Source of the DNA: Sphingobium xenophagum NBRC 107872
GTDB taxonomy: Bacteria; Pseudomonadota; Alphaproteobacteria; Sphingomonadales; Sphingomonadaceae
DNA: 64,000 bases
Direction of reading: 5' to 3'
Assembly (NCBI RefSeq): GCF_000367345.1
Contig: NZ_BARE01000007.1
Coordinates: 124,001 to 188,000, forward strand
Below the pieces are notes generated by a model. The model saw nothing but the letters and a program-made list of their open reading frames with translations, had not been told where the DNA came from and searched no databases. Below, piece by piece: positions 1 to 9,849 of the stretch. Made by a program: the position numbers and the translations under genes. The first letter of the stretch is position 1, and the number at the start of each line of letters is the position of its first letter.

Positions 1-54
1 AATGTCAATCGGAAGTTCGTAAAGCCAGCCCATATACCATATGGCAAGTCCGGG

Positions 55-582
55 TCAGCGCTCGGTCAGGCGGGGCATCAGTTCGACAAAGTTGCAGGGA
101 CGAAAGCGGCTGTCGAGTTGGGTTACCAATATGCCGTCCCATGCGTCGCGCACCGCGCCGGTCGAACCGGGGAGCGCGAAAATATAGGTGCCGCGCGCGA
201 CGCAGGCGGTGGCGCGGGACTGGATCGTGGAGGTGCCGATCGTCTGGTAGCTGAGCCAGCGGAACAGTTCGCCAAAGCCCGGAATTTCCTTGTCCTGCAC
301 CTGGGCCAGCGCTTCAGGGGTAACATCGCGCCCGGTGACGCCGGTGCCGCCGGTGGTCAGGATGACGTCTATGTCGGGATCATCGATCCAGGCGTGAAGT
401 CTGGCGACGATGGCGGACTTGTCGTCCCGCTCGATATAGCGGGCGGCCAAGACATGCCCCGCGCCTTCCAATCGTTCGACCAGCGTGTCGCCGGAGCGGT
501 CGTCCGCCGCGCTGCGGGTGTCGGATATGGTCAACACGGCAATGCGGACGGGGATGAAGTCCCGGCTTTCGTCAATCGGCAT
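55..582 (-). CDS. moaB: Molybdenum cofactor biosynthesis protein MoaB/MogA family
   Basis: Predicted 175-residue cytoplasmic protein of the MoaB/Mog fold, acting on molybdopterin in molybdenum cofactor assembly (adenylylation or binding step). The protein has the family core: an opening strand [11 protein letters not shown] near residue 13 and the nucleotide/pterin-binding loop [15 protein letters not shown] near the middle, followed by a typical C-terminal LPG-containing segment. The open frame extends upstream to 747, but those residues do not look like this family. The ATG at 582 overlaps the TGA of the upstream transglycosylase gene by one base (TGATG), which argues for this start and for translational coupling. 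MoaB and MogA cannot be separated from sequence alone here; no other moa gene is in the window. Confidence 0.9.
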   Translation of the reverse strand: MPIDESRDFIPVRIAVLTISDTRSAADDRSGDTLVERLEGAGHVLAARYIERDDKSAIVARLHAWIDDPDIDVILTTGGTGVTGRDVTPEALAQVQDKEIPGFGELFRWLSYQTIGTSTIQSRATACVARGTYIFALPGSTGAVRDAWDGILVTQLDSRFRPCNFVELMPRLTER

Positions 583-2375
583 CAGTCGGACCCGCCACCC
601 ATCGACGCAGCCGGACGGGCGCGGCCATCGGCATGGCTCAGGCGAACAAGTTTCACGCCCTTGGCGTTGGGGAAGGTCGGCCACATGCCCTGCGCCATCC
701 CGGTCAGGCAATCGGCGGTACCCTTGGCCTGAATCTGGTACATCCAATAGTTGCGCATGACGATGTTCACATAGGCGCGGGTTTCATAATAGGGCAGCGA
801 TTCCATGAACAGCAATGGATCGCCCTTGTCATTGACCTGCGAGTTCCAGCGCTCCACCGGCAGCGGCCCGGCATTATAGGCGGCCATGACCTTAGGCAGC
901 AGTCCGCCCGTGGCGCTCATGTCGCGCAATGCTTCCAGATAGCGCTGGCCAAATTCCATGTTGGTCGACGGGACGAACAGTTGCGCGGCGGAAGAAAGGC
1001 CCATGTCGCTGCCCGTGCCGGGGCGTACCTGCATGAGACCGCGCGCGCCAGCGCTGCTGACGACGTCGGACCGGAAGCCCGATTCCTGCAATGTGTGCGC
1101 GTAGATCAGCGAGGGATCGACGCGCCAGCCGCCATCGGGGCGCCAGTCGGGCGCGGGAAAACGGGCAAAGCTGGCCGGTTGCTTGCCCGCCGGGCCATTA
1201 TGGGCGAGCCACAATTGGGTCGCGGGCAGATTGAGCGCGTTGGCGAGGCGGAGCAGCGCATCATATTGGCCAGTGCCGCCAATCTTCGCCTGAAAACGCA
1301 GCAATTCGTCGGCGCGGGCGCTGTCGCCGATCGCGGCGAGCGCAATGGCCGCGCGGGCGTTGGGGCTGTCCTTCAGCGCCAGCCATTCGGCCTGACCGAA
1401 GCGGGTTGCGACTGGCGGGGCACCCAGCGGCATCCCCAATGATTCGCGCGCCAGCAGGCCGTAGAAGGTTTCATCCGACCGGGCGGCGAGTTTCAGATAG
1501 TTCGCGACCTTTTCCGCTTCGCCGCAGACCATATAGGCGCGCGACGCCCAATAGGCACCGGCCGCGCGCATATCGTCATTGGTTGCGAAGGCCGCGACAT
1601 TGGCAAAGGCCGGGGCAGCGGCGCGGCAATCATTCTGACGCCATGCGGCAAGGCCGGCGGTCCAGTGCGCCTGCACCGTCCAGTCGCCCCCAGTGCGGGT
1701 TTCGAGCGCGCGGGCGGCCATGCGCCGGGCATTGGCATCGTCATTTTCTATATAATAGGCCCAGGCGACGCGCTGGCGCACTTCCGTCAGCCCTTCCGGC
1801 GTCAGACCCGCTTCGCCGGTGGTCAGCAGCGCTTCGGCCCCGGCCGGATCGTCGACCTTGATGAAGGACTGTATCTGGCCGGAAAGCGCAACCGCCAGCG
1901 CATCCGTCTTGGTCGACACCACATATTCGCGGCGGGGCGCGGAACCCAGCCACACCATTTTCTGCACCTGTGGCAGGGTGGGCAGGATGGTTGCGCCGCG
2001 CTTTTCGGCGAGGCGGGAAAGCTGTTCGGCCTTGGGCAGCCAGGCCGCCTTGTTGATGAGGTCGAGCAGGTCGAACAGTTCGACCCGTGGCGATCCCTTC
2101 GCCAGATAGAGTTCGGACAGGGCGAGCGGGCGGACGGCGTCCTGCGCATCGAGCGCGTTGATCAGCGTCCGGGCTTCGCCCCACTGCTGCGCCTGCAACG
2201 CTGTAAAGATGGCGCGGTAGCTGGCTTTGGCGCCATCGCCAATCTGGAGCGGGGAGGCGGGCGTGACGGCGATCGCGGGCGAGATCGGGGCAGTTTCGGC
2301 GCGGGCGGGCAGCGTTGCAGCCAGGCCCAGCGCGATCAGGGCAAGGCTGGATATTTGGGTCGCGGCACGAATCAC
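582..2375 (-). CDS. slt: Soluble lytic murein transglycosylase (Slt70-like)
   Basis: Predicted 597-residue periplasmic lytic transglycosylase that cleaves the glycan strand of peptidoglycan with formation of 1,6-anhydromuramic acid. A signal peptide (hydrophobic run [17 protein letters not shown]) opens the protein. A long alpha-helical, TPR-like region follows, and the C-terminal SLT domain carries the catalytic glutamate in LQESGF (about residue 431) and the [10 protein letters not shown] motif. A longer frame starts at 2417, but the GTG at 2375 overlaps the TGA of the upstream gene as GTGA and places the signal peptide right at the N-terminus, so I chose it. It lies in a three-gene overlapping minus-strand unit with the glycosylase-like gene and moaB. 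Confidence 0.9.
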   Translation of the reverse strand: MIRAATQISSLALIALGLAATLPARAETAPISPAIAVTPASPLQIGDGAKASYRAIFTALQAQQWGEARTLINALDAQDAVRPLALSELYLAKGSPRVELFDLLDLINKAAWLPKAEQLSRLAEKRGATILPTLPQVQKMVWLGSAPRREYVVSTKTDALAVALSGQIQSFIKVDDPAGAEALLTTGEAGLTPEGLTEVRQRVAWAYYIENDDANARRMAARALETRTGGDWTVQAHWTAGLAAWRQNDCRAAAPAFANVAAFATNDDMRAAGAYWASRAYMVCGEAEKVANYLKLAARSDETFYGLLARESLGMPLGAPPVATRFGQAEWLALKDSPNARAAIALAAIGDSARADELLRFQAKIGGTGQYDALLRLANALNLPATQLWLAHNGPAGKQPASFARFPAPDWRPDGGWRVDPSLIYAHTLQESGFRSDVVSSAGARGLMQVRPGTGSDMGLSSAAQLFVPSTNMEFGQRYLEALRDMSATGGLLPKVMAAYNAGPLPVERWNSQVNDKGDPLLFMESLPYYETRAYVNIVMRNYWMYQIQAKGTADCLTGMAQGMWPTFPNAKGVKLVRLSHADGRARPAASMGGGSD

Positions 2376-3151
2376 GGGTGAACTTCCTCGATCAGGCTTT
2401 GCAGGGCGCGCCAACATTGCGCTTTCGCCGCAGGCTGGGTCAGCAGCAGGCGGGGATGAAATGTGGCGATGGCAGGCACAATGCCGCCTTCATGGTTAAA
2501 GTCGCGTAAACCATCCGGGTCTGCGGCGGCATCCGTCGGAAGCAGCGCACGGATCGTCCGATCGCCCAGCAGCAACAGGCGGCGGGGCCGGGCGAGGGCA
2601 ACATGGGCACGCATCCGGTCGGCCACGGCGGCAAGATCGGCCGCCTCCACCATGCCGCCGGGCGGGCGGGCGGTGAAGAGCGAGGCAAGATGGATGGCGG
2701 AACGGTCCAGCCCGATCGCGCGCAGCATCGCGTCGAACAACATGCCCGCACGATCGGCCAGCAACTGACCCGCCGCCATGTCCGCCGGATCGGGCAAGTC
2801 GGTCACGACCATCAGCGGGGCGGCTTCGTTCCCCGTCGGCAAAATGGGCGCGCCGGGCCAGCGTCGTTCGGGCTGGGCCGGATCATTTGCCAGCCAATCA
2901 CGGAACGAATCGAGGTTTTGGGGTTTCTGTTCAGGAGGCGCAGACGCAGGAACCGCGCGAATCGCGCCCGTCGCATCGGGCGCGGTGACGGGACGCAGCC
3001 AGTTAACCGGCGATTCGCCGACTGCGCCATCCACGCCCGCGAGCGTCCACCACGCCATATAGGCGTTAGCTGCCACCGCTTCATCCTGCAATAAACCCCG
3101 CATCAAGAACATCTTGGGCCAGAGGTTGACGAGGGGGTCAAGATTCTTCAT
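2372..3151 (-). CDS. Uracil-DNA glycosylase-like protein, degenerate active site
   Basis: 259-residue protein resembling family 4 uracil-DNA glycosylases in its C-terminal two thirds. A glycosylase-like block (VVTDLPDPADMAAGQLLADR then AGMLFDAMLRAIGL) is followed by LASLFTARPPGG and a closing FHPRLLL..P..K...W..L segment. The usual GEAPG-type catalytic motif is replaced by TDLPDP, and only one cysteine is present (QCW near the end), so the [4Fe-4S] cluster of canonical family 4 enzymes cannot form. It may therefore bind DNA or uracil without normal catalysis, or belong to an uncharacterised subfamily. The N-terminal 100 residues show no domain I recognise. It is the first gene of the minus-strand unit and is divergent from the ETF-QO gene. 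Confidence 0.75.
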   Translation of the reverse strand: MKNLDPLVNLWPKMFLMRGLLQDEAVAANAYMAWWTLAGVDGAVGESPVNWLRPVTAPDATGAIRAVPASAPPEQKPQNLDSFRDWLANDPAQPERRWPGAPILPTGNEAAPLMVVTDLPDPADMAAGQLLADRAGMLFDAMLRAIGLDRSAIHLASLFTARPPGGMVEAADLAAVADRMRAHVALARPRRLLLLGDRTIRALLPTDAAADPDGLRDFNHEGGIVPAIATFHPRLLLTQPAAKAQCWRALQSLIEEVHP

Positions 3152-3232
3152 CGCCTTGGGTGGTAAAGTGTTGGAGTAATAAGGCGACCGGATGGACGGG
3201 GTGCAGCCCGCCGGTGGCTCAATGGAGGGTTT

Positions 3233-4885
3233 ATGAGCGAACGGGAATCGATGCCCTATGATGTGGTCATCGTCGGTGGGGGACCGGCGGGGCTATCAGC
3301 CGCGATCCGGCTGAAGCAACTGGCCAATGACGCGGGGCAGGAACTGGGCGTGTGCGTGCTGGAAAAGGGGTCGGAAATCGGCGCCCATATCCTGTCGGGC
3401 GCGGTAATCGACCCCAGGGCGCTGGACGAATTGCTGCCGCAATGGCGCGAGATGGGCTGTTCGCTCGCTGAAACGCCGGTCACCGACAATCAGCACTGGT
3501 TCCTGACCAAGACCGGCAAGATGGCGATGCCGCACATCATGACGCCGGGGTGGATGCACAACAAGGGCACCTATACCGGGTCGTTGGGCAATCTGTGCCG
3601 CTGGCTGGCGGAGCAGGCCGAAGGTCTGGGCGTCGAAATTTTCCCCGGCTTTGCCGCGGCCGAGATCCTCTACCATGAGGATGGCAGCGTAAAGGGCGTG
3701 GCCACAGGCGATATGGGTGTTGACCGGGAAGGCAATCATAAGGGCGACTATCAGCCCGGTCTGGAGCTGCACGCGAAATATACCTTCTTTGCCGAAGGCT
3801 CGCGCGGGCACCTGACCAAGATATTGAAGCGGCAATTCGCGCTGGACGCGGAATGCGAGCCGCAGGTCTATGGCATCGGCATGAAGGAATTGTGGGATAT
3901 TGATCCCGCCATGCATCAGCCGGGCCTGGTGATCCATTCGCAGGGCTGGCCGCTGACCGACGCCTATGGTGGTGGCTTCCTCTATCATCAGGCCAATGGC
4001 CAGGTGGCGTTGGGCTTCGTGGTCGGGCTGGGCTACCGCAACCCGCACCTCTACCCGTTCGAGGAGTTCCAGCGCTGGAAGCAGCACCCGGAAATCCGCA
4101 AATATCTGGAAGGCGGGCGGCGCGTCTCCTATGGCGCGCGGGCGATCAACGAAGGCGGCTGGCAGTCGGTCCCCAAGCTGGTATTCCCCGGCGGCGCGCT
4201 GATCGGCTGTTCGGCGGGCTTTGTGAACGTGCCGCGCATCAAGGGCACGCATACCGCCATGAAATCGGGCATGCTGGCGGCCGAGGCGGCCTTTGCCGCC
4301 GTGCAGAGCCAGCGCGGCAGCGACGTTCTGACCGATTATGAGGATGTGCTGCGCTCCAGCTGGATCGCGGACGAGCTGAAGCTGGTCAAGAATGCCGAAC
4401 CGCTGCTGAGCAAATTTGGCGGCACGATCGGTACGATGCTGGCGGGCATCGATATGTGGATGCGTACGCTCAAGATCGGCCTGCCCTTCACGATGAAGCA
4501 TAAGCCGGACAATGAGAAAATCTGGCCCAAGGATGCCTGCGCCAAGATCGATTATCCCAAGCCCGATGGCGTGATCAGCTTCGATCGCCTGTCTTCGGTG
4601 TTCCTGAGCAACACCAATCATGAAGAGGACCAGCCGGTTCATTTGCAGCTGAAGGACCCAGCGATCCCCATCAGTTACAATCTACCCCTTTATGACGAGC
4701 CGGCGCAGCGTTATTGTCCCGCAGGCGTATATGAAGTGGTTGGTGAGGAAGAGGGCAATCCCCGGTTCCAGATCAACGCGCAGAATTGCGTGCATTGCAA
4801 GACGTGCGACATCAAGGACCCGACCCAGAATATCAACTGGGTCGTCCCCGAAGGTGGTGGAGGACCAAACTATCCCAATATGTAA
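3233..4885 (+). CDS. Electron transfer flavoprotein-ubiquinone oxidoreductase
   Basis: 550-residue inner-membrane-associated flavoprotein that takes electrons from ETF (from fatty acid, amino acid and choline-type dehydrogenases) and passes them to ubiquinone. The N-terminal FAD site is VVIVGGGPAGLSAAIRL. The middle holds the FAD/quinone domains, and the C-terminus has a ferredoxin-like cluster motif beginning CVHCKTC, followed by DIKDPTQNINWVVPEGGGGP, which is diagnostic of ETF-QO. Length fits the family. The ATG is preceded by GGAGGG at a good distance. The ETF alpha and beta subunit genes are not in the window. The downstream TPR gene begins inside or right at its 3' end. Confidence 0.96.
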   Translation: MSERESMPYDVVIVGGGPAGLSAAIRLKQLANDAGQELGVCVLEKGSEIGAHILSGAVIDPRALDELLPQWREMGCSLAETPVTDNQHWFLTKTGKMAMPHIMTPGWMHNKGTYTGSLGNLCRWLAEQAEGLGVEIFPGFAAAEILYHEDGSVKGVATGDMGVDREGNHKGDYQPGLELHAKYTFFAEGSRGHLTKILKRQFALDAECEPQVYGIGMKELWDIDPAMHQPGLVIHSQGWPLTDAYGGGFLYHQANGQVALGFVVGLGYRNPHLYPFEEFQRWKQHPEIRKYLEGGRRVSYGARAINEGGWQSVPKLVFPGGALIGCSAGFVNVPRIKGTHTAMKSGMLAAEAAFAAVQSQRGSDVLTDYEDVLRSSWIADELKLVKNAEPLLSKFGGTIGTMLAGIDMWMRTLKIGLPFTMKHKPDNEKIWPKDACAKIDYPKPDGVISFDRLSSVFLSNTNHEEDQPVHLQLKDPAIPISYNLPLYDEPAQRYCPAGVYEVVGEEEGNPRFQINAQNCVHCKTCDIKDPTQNINWVVPEGGGGPNYPNM

Positions 4886-6524
4886 GCGCCTGATCCCGTT
4901 CCTGATGCTGACGATTCCGGTGGCTGCACCCGCCGGAGCCTCGGTTGATCCGCAAGCTGCGCTGCACGCCTATGCGCGCGCGCGGCTGGCGGACGGGGAT
5001 GGGGCGATGGCGCTGGCGGTGGACAATTACCGCACCGCCCTGACGCTCGACCCGGACAGCGTGGATGTGGCGCGCCGGTCCTATGTCCAGGCGCTGGAGA
5101 GCGGCGACCGGGCGCTGGCGCTGCGGTCCGCCGCGTTGCTGGAGGAGCAGGGTGCGCTGCCGCGTGACGGCACGCTGCTGCTGATCGGCGAGGCGCTGGG
5201 GCGCAAGGACTGGGCAGGCGCGCGCGCGCTGACGGCGCGGATGGTGGAGGAAGGCAATTTCTCCTTCCTTGCACCCATCATCACCAGCTGGATCACGCTG
5301 GGCGAGGGCCATTATGTCGCGCCGGTCGTCGCGGCTCAGGACCGTTTTGCGGCGCTGGCGCAGCGTTATGTCGATGAACATCTGGCCTTGCAGGCGCTGG
5401 ATCGCGGCGATGTAGCGGCGGCGGTGCCCGCGATCCGGCGCGCGATCGCGCTGCGTGGCGGCGAAAGCGCGGCGTTGCGCCTGACGCTGGCGGCGCAATT
5501 GGCGGCGCGCGGGGCGAAGGCGGAGGCGCTGATGCTGGTCCCGGCGGGCGAGGCGACGTTTGCGCGCGCGCGGGCCGATCTGACGCGCGGCAAGGTGAAG
5601 GCGGCGGCGGTCACGCCGGTTCAGGGTTATGCGCGTTTGCTGTCGCGGCTGGCATCCGACATCGCGTCGGACAATAGCGGCATGGCGCTGAGCGTCCGGC
5701 TGGCGCGGATCGCGACCTTTGCCGATCCGGGCGGGACGGAGGTGCAGCTGGTCGCCGCGCGCCTGCTGAGTGCGGGCGGGCTGGCGCAGGGCGGCGTGGC
5801 GGAGGCGCGCAAGATCCCGGTCGATGGCTGGTATGGCGCGCTGGGTCAGGCAGAGCTGGTCGATGCGCTGGCGGCGGCGGGCGACAGGCAGGCGGCGCTG
5901 GCACTGGCGCGATCGCTGGCTGCGGAACCGGGCGCGGGCAGCGAACGGCAGGTGCGGTTGGGCCGGTTGCTGGCCGACATGAATGATTTTGACGGTGCGG
6001 CCGCGGCGTTCCGGGCAGCGCAGGCAGACTATGGTGACGGCCAAGTGCCCTGGGCGCTGTTGCTCTTCGAAGGGAGCGCGCTGGAACAGGGCGAACGCTG
6101 GGATGAAGCGCGCGTCGTGCTGGAGCGGGCCATGGCGCTGGCCCCGAACGAACCTGTGGTGCTCAATTATCTGGGCTATGCGCAGATCGAGCGGCGGCAG
6201 AATGTTGCGGAGGCTCTGGACCTTATCAAGAAGGCGAGCGCGCTGAAGCCGCAGGATGCCTCTATTGCCGATTCGCTGGGCTGGGCGCGCTATGTGACAG
6301 GCGATGTTGCTGGCGCGGTTCCGGTGCTGGAGCGGGCGGCGGCGGGCGCGCCGGCGGATGCGACGATCAACGAGCATCTGGGCGATGCGCTGTGGAGTGC
6401 GGGACGGCGGTATGAGGCGCGCTATGCCTGGTCGGCGGCCTCCCTCTTTGCGCAAGGGGACGGCGCGGAGCGGATCGCGGCCAAGGTGGAGCAGGGATTG
6501 AAGCCAGAATATGCCGCACCCTGA
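4857..6524 (+). CDS. Tetratricopeptide-repeat protein with signal peptide
   Basis: About 555 residues, predicted exported (KRLIPFLMLTIPVAAPAGAS near the N-terminus) and rich in helical repeats. The C-terminal third has clear TPR units, such as LNYLGYAQIERRQNVAEAL and DSLGWARYVTGDVAGAVPVL, as in protein-interaction scaffolds of the envelope. No catalytic motif is seen. The start is uncertain: there is no ATG at the N-terminus. The candidates are GTG at 4854 or 4857, inside the end of the ETF-QO gene, and an internal ATG at 4905 that would cut into the signal peptide. The 3' end overlaps ispE by 14 bases if ispE starts at 6511. The family is usually found next to ispE in sphingomonads; this is from memory and not shown by the sequence. 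Confidence 0.8.
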   Translation: MEDQTIPICKRLIPFLMLTIPVAAPAGASVDPQAALHAYARARLADGDGAMALAVDNYRTALTLDPDSVDVARRSYVQALESGDRALALRSAALLEEQGALPRDGTLLLIGEALGRKDWAGARALTARMVEEGNFSFLAPIITSWITLGEGHYVAPVVAAQDRFAALAQRYVDEHLALQALDRGDVAAAVPAIRRAIALRGGESAALRLTLAAQLAARGAKAEALMLVPAGEATFARARADLTRGKVKAAAVTPVQGYARLLSRLASDIASDNSGMALSVRLARIATFADPGGTEVQLVAARLLSAGGLAQGGVAEARKIPVDGWYGALGQAELVDALAAAGDRQAALALARSLAAEPGAGSERQVRLGRLLADMNDFDGAAAAFRAAQADYGDGQVPWALLLFEGSALEQGERWDEARVVLERAMALAPNEPVVLNYLGYAQIERRQNVAEALDLIKKASALKPQDASIADSLGWARYVTGDVAGAVPVLERAAAGAPADATINEHLGDALWSAGRRYEARYAWSAASLFAQGDGAERIAAKVEQGLKPEYAAP

Positions 6525-7386
6525 TCTGGACGCGGGCCTGATGATCGAGACCGCCTATGCCAAGGTGAATGTCGCGCTGCATGTGCGGGCGCGGCGGGAC
6601 GATGGCTATCATGCGCTCGAAAGCCTGTTCGCCTTTGCCGAACATGGCGACCGGCTGAGCGCCGTGGCGACCGATGACGGGGCGATCGATCTGGTCATCG
6701 ACGGGCCGTTCGGCGGCGCGCTGGAGGAGGGGCCGGACAATCTGGTCATGAAGGCGGCGCGGGCGTTGCAGGCCTATCTGGGGACTCAGCGCGGCGCGGC
6801 GATCCGCCTGACCAAGATTTTGCCGGTAGCGTCAGGCATTGGCGGCGGTTCGGCGGATGCGGCGGCGACGCTGCGTCTGCTGGCGCGATTGTGGGACGTG
6901 CGTATTGAGGCTGAGGAGCTGGCGGGGCTGGCGCTCGATCTGGGATCGGACGTGCCCGCCTGCGTCGCCAGCGTGACGCAGATGGTGACAGGACGCGGCG
7001 AAAGGCTCCGGCCGCACCCTGTCGAGGGGCTGGACGGCATGGCGATGCTGCTCGTCAATCCGGGGGTCGGTGTATCGACGGCGCAGGTTTTCAACGGTTG
7101 GGACCGGGTGGATCGCGGGCCGCTGGACGCCACGAGCCTGGAAACATTGGTGGCGCATGGACGCAATGATCTGGAGGCGCCGGCGATTGCCGCTGCGCCT
7201 GTGATTGCGCAATTGCTCGGCGCGCTGGAGGGGCATGACGGGCTGGTGCTCGCACGCATGTCCGGGTCTGGCGCGACCTGCTTTGCGCTGTTCGACAGCG
7301 ATGGGGCGATGGCGGACGCGGCCATGGCGGTGCAGGCGGCGCACCGCGACTGGTGGATCATGGAAACGCGGATCAGAACGGCATGA
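6511..7386 (+). CDS. ispE: 4-diphosphocytidyl-2-C-methyl-D-erythritol kinase
   Basis: GHMP-superfamily kinase of the non-mevalonate (MEP) isoprenoid pathway; it phosphorylates the 2-hydroxyl of CDP-methylerythritol with ATP in the cytoplasm. The substrate strand AYAKVNVALHV and DDGYHALESLFAF open the protein. The ATP loop PVASGIGGGSADAAATLR lies in the middle, and a C-terminal GHMP loop RMSGSGATCFALF follows. Length (about 281-291 residues) fits IspE. Two starts are possible: ATG 6511, which overlaps the TPR gene, and ATG 6541, which gives the more usual short N-terminus (MIETAYAKVN). Neither has a strong ribosome binding site. Its stop overlaps the next start as ATGA. Confidence 0.95.
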   Translation: MPHPDLDAGLMIETAYAKVNVALHVRARRDDGYHALESLFAFAEHGDRLSAVATDDGAIDLVIDGPFGGALEEGPDNLVMKAARALQAYLGTQRGAAIRLTKILPVASGIGGGSADAAATLRLLARLWDVRIEAEELAGLALDLGSDVPACVASVTQMVTGRGERLRPHPVEGLDGMAMLLVNPGVGVSTAQVFNGWDRVDRGPLDATSLETLVAHGRNDLEAPAIAAAPVIAQLLGALEGHDGLVLARMSGSGATCFALFDSDGAMADAAMAVQAAHRDWWIMETRIRTA

Positions 7387-8099
7387 GCGAGGCATTCACG
7401 CAGATCGATGGCGGCGGGCTGGACGTTCTGATCATCGCCGATCATGCGTCGGCGCGGGTGCCCGATGACATCGACCTGGGCATCGATCCGGCGTTGCTGG
7501 ACAATCATATCGCGATCGACATCGGCGTGGCGGAGGTCAGCGCGCTGCTGGTGGCGCAACTGGGCTGCACCGCGATATTGGGCGGCGCGTCGCGGCTGGT
7601 GATCGACCTTAATCGCGAACCGGACGCGCCGGGCCTGTTGCCGGTGATGAGCGACGGCCATGCCATCCCCGGCAATCGCGACGCGGACCTGGCCCAGCGG
7701 ATGATGCGGTTCCACCATCCCTATCATCATCAGGTCGAACGGCTGCTGGAGGGGATGACCGCGCCGTTCATCCTGTCGTTGCACAGCTTCACGCCCAATC
7801 TGGCCAGCGATCCGGGGCAGAAGCGCCCGTGGGAGATTGGCATATTATATAATGCGGACGATCGCGCCGCGCGGATCGCAATCCCCATGCTGGAGGCGGC
7901 CGGGCTGATCGTTGGCGACCAGTTGCCCTATTCGGGCCAGCAATTGAACGCGACGATGAACCGCCATGCGGAGGCCAATGGCATTCCCTATCTGGGGATC
8001 GAGATGCGGCAGGATATGGTGCGTGACGCGGCGGGGCAGCGGCGTTTTGCCGATTTGATCGGCCCAGTGGTGCTGGCATGCAGGAGCGCACTGACATGA
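7383..8099 (+). CDS. N-formylglutamate amidohydrolase family protein
   Basis: 238-residue protein of the N-formylglutamate amidohydrolase (HutG/FGase) family, zinc-dependent hydrolases classically releasing glutamate from N-formylglutamate at the end of one histidine degradation route. Visible family blocks are IIADHASARVP near the N-terminus, RLVIDLNREPDAPG, HSFTPN and the C-terminal GIEMRQDMV. No other hut gene is nearby, so a histidine-specific role is not supported by context and the true substrate may be another N-acyl amino acid. The ATG at 7383 overlaps the ispE stop by four bases (ATGA). The gene overlaps the following lipoprotein gene in the same way. Confidence 0.85.
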   Translation: MSEAFTQIDGGGLDVLIIADHASARVPDDIDLGIDPALLDNHIAIDIGVAEVSALLVAQLGCTAILGGASRLVIDLNREPDAPGLLPVMSDGHAIPGNRDADLAQRMMRFHHPYHHQVERLLEGMTAPFILSLHSFTPNLASDPGQKRPWEIGILYNADDRAARIAIPMLEAAGLIVGDQLPYSGQQLNATMNRHAEANGIPYLGIEMRQDMVRDAAGQRRFADLIGPVVLACRSALT

Positions 8100-8467
8100 G
8101 GATTTTGATCGCCGGATGCTTGTTGCTGGCGGCCTGTGGCGGGGAGCCAGGCAAGCCGGGCAATGAGGCAGGGCCGCAGCAGGCGACGGCTACGCCGGTC
8201 GATGACGGCAAGGCCGATTGTGCGATCGGCGCGGACGCTGGCTGGGCACGCGATTGCCAGATCGAGCGGACAGGTGAGATATTGACGATCCGTCATCCCG
8301 ATGGCGGTTTCCGCCGCTTTCGGGTGCTGGCGGACGGTCGTGGGCTGGAAGCGGCGGATGGCGCGGAGATGGCGCGGTTGCAAATCGTCGATACCGGACT
8401 GGTCGAAATCCGTATCGGCGGCGACCGCTATCGCCTGCCGGTGAAGGTCGCCGGATCGGCGCCGTGA
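8096..8467 (+). CDS. Small putative lipoprotein
   Basis: 123-residue protein with an N-terminal lipoprotein signal: MRILIAGCLLLAAC, where the cysteine after LLAA fits a lipobox. The mature part has two more cysteines (ADCAIGADAGWARDC) that could form a disulfide, and ends in a beta-rich segment including GGDRYRLPVK. I recognise no named domain. The start ATG overlaps the upstream stop (ATGA), and its own stop overlaps the next gene's GTG (GTGA), so it is translated within the same chain from ispE to the methyltransferase gene. The location is likely the envelope; function unknown. Confidence 0.8.
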   Translation: MRILIAGCLLLAACGGEPGKPGNEAGPQQATATPVDDGKADCAIGADAGWARDCQIERTGEILTIRHPDGGFRRFRVLADGRGLEAADGAEMARLQIVDTGLVEIRIGGDRYRLPVKVAGSAP

Positions 8468-9849
8468 ACGCCGGAACGCCGATCCTGACCGCAGAGCAGA
8501 TGCGCAGCGCGGAACAGGCTTTGTTCGATGCTGGCGTCGATGATTATGGCTTGATGGAAGAGGTTGGCGCGGCGGCGGCGGCAATTATCTGGCGCGCGGG
8601 CGGACTGCGCGACACGCTGATCCTGTGCGGGCCGGGCAATAATGGCGGCGACGGCTTCGTCATCGCCCGGCTGCTGCGCGCGCGGGGCGTTGCGGTACGG
8701 GTCGCCGTGCTGGGGGAAAGCGGCACGCCATCGAGCCGCCGGGCGCAGGCGGGATGGGATGGGCCGGTCGAGCAACTCGCAACCGCTGCCCCGGCCACGC
8801 AACTGGTCGACGCGCTGTTCGGCACAGGGCTGTCGCGCGGGCTTGATCCGGCCGTGGCGGCGCGGCTGTGCGACCTTAGCGCGTCGGCCAGCCACAGCTA
8901 TGCCATCGACCTGCCCAGCGGCGTGGATAGCGACAGCGGCGCGCTGCTTTCCGCCGTGCCGCATTTCAGCATCTGTATCGCGCTAGGGGCATTGAAGCCC
9001 GCCCACCTGCTCTATCCGGCGGCGGGGCATGTCCGACGGCTGATCTGCGCCGACATCGGTATTCCGGCGTCGGACTTGGTGCATCGGCTGATGCCGCCAC
9101 GCCTGGCAGCGCCTGGCCCGGACGATCATAAATATCGGCGCGGCCTGGTGGCCGTCGTCGGCGGGACGATGGCAGGCGCTAGCATTCTGGCGGCGCAGGC
9201 AGCCGCGCGATCCGGTGCGGGCATGGTGCGACGGCTGGCAGCCGATGGCCTGCGCCACGGGGCCGACGCCATCGTCACGCAGGACGCGCAGACCGTCGAT
9301 GCGCTGCGCGAAGCGTTAGATGATGCCCGGTTGGCGGCCGTGCTGGTCGGGCCGGGCCTGGGGCGCGACGCCATGGCGCGGGCGCGGCTGGAGGCAGTGT
9401 TGACCCATGGTCATCCGCTGGTGCTGGACGCCGATGCGCTGACGCTGATCGACGTCGACCAGATACCCGATGGCGCGATCCTGACCCCGCATGAGGGCGA
9501 ATTCACGCGGCTGTTCGGCAATCTGCCGGGCAGCAAGATCGACCGGGCGCGGGCGGCGGCGGAGCGGAGCGGCGCGATCGTGATATATAAGGGCGCGGAC
9601 AGCGTGATCGCGGCCCCGGACGGGCGCGTTGCAGTGGCGTCGGGTTCGTCGCACTGGCTGTCCACCGCCGGAACGGGCGACGTTCTGGCAGGGCTGGTCG
9701 CCGGGCGGCTGGTGGTGACGCACGATGCTTTTCGTGCGGCGGGCGAGGCGGTGTGGCTGCATGGCGATGCTGCGCGACGGGCGGGCGCGGCTTTTATCGC
9801 CGATGATTTGCTTGCAGCGCTGCCAGCGGCTATCGCCGCGCGATTGTGA
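8464..9849 (+). CDS. nnrD: Bifunctional NAD(P)H-hydrate epimerase / ADP-dependent dehydratase
   Basis: 461-residue fusion of two NAD(P)H repair enzymes. The N-terminal YjeF-type epimerase half (about residues 1-205) has the dinucleotide loop CGPGNNGGDGFVIARLL and equilibrates R- and S-NAD(P)HX. The C-terminal ribokinase-like half dehydrates S-NAD(P)HX and shows YRRGLVAVVGG, VLVGPGLGRD, LTPHEGEFTRLF and the catalytic-end motif STAGTGDVLAGLVAG. This is the usual bacterial fusion and length (E. coli YjeF type). It starts at GTG 8464, overlapping the lipoprotein stop, and ends by overlapping the next gene's GTG. It is cytoplasmic and a housekeeping metabolite-repair function. Confidence 0.95.
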   Translation: MNAGTPILTAEQMRSAEQALFDAGVDDYGLMEEVGAAAAAIIWRAGGLRDTLILCGPGNNGGDGFVIARLLRARGVAVRVAVLGESGTPSSRRAQAGWDGPVEQLATAAPATQLVDALFGTGLSRGLDPAVAARLCDLSASASHSYAIDLPSGVDSDSGALLSAVPHFSICIALGALKPAHLLYPAAGHVRRLICADIGIPASDLVHRLMPPRLAAPGPDDHKYRRGLVAVVGGTMAGASILAAQAAARSGAGMVRRLAADGLRHGADAIVTQDAQTVDALREALDDARLAAVLVGPGLGRDAMARARLEAVLTHGHPLVLDADALTLIDVDQIPDGAILTPHEGEFTRLFGNLPGSKIDRARAAAERSGAIVIYKGADSVIAAPDGRVAVASGSSHWLSTAGTGDVLAGLVAGRLVVTHDAFRAAGEAVWLHGDAARRAGAAFIADDLLAALPAAIAARL

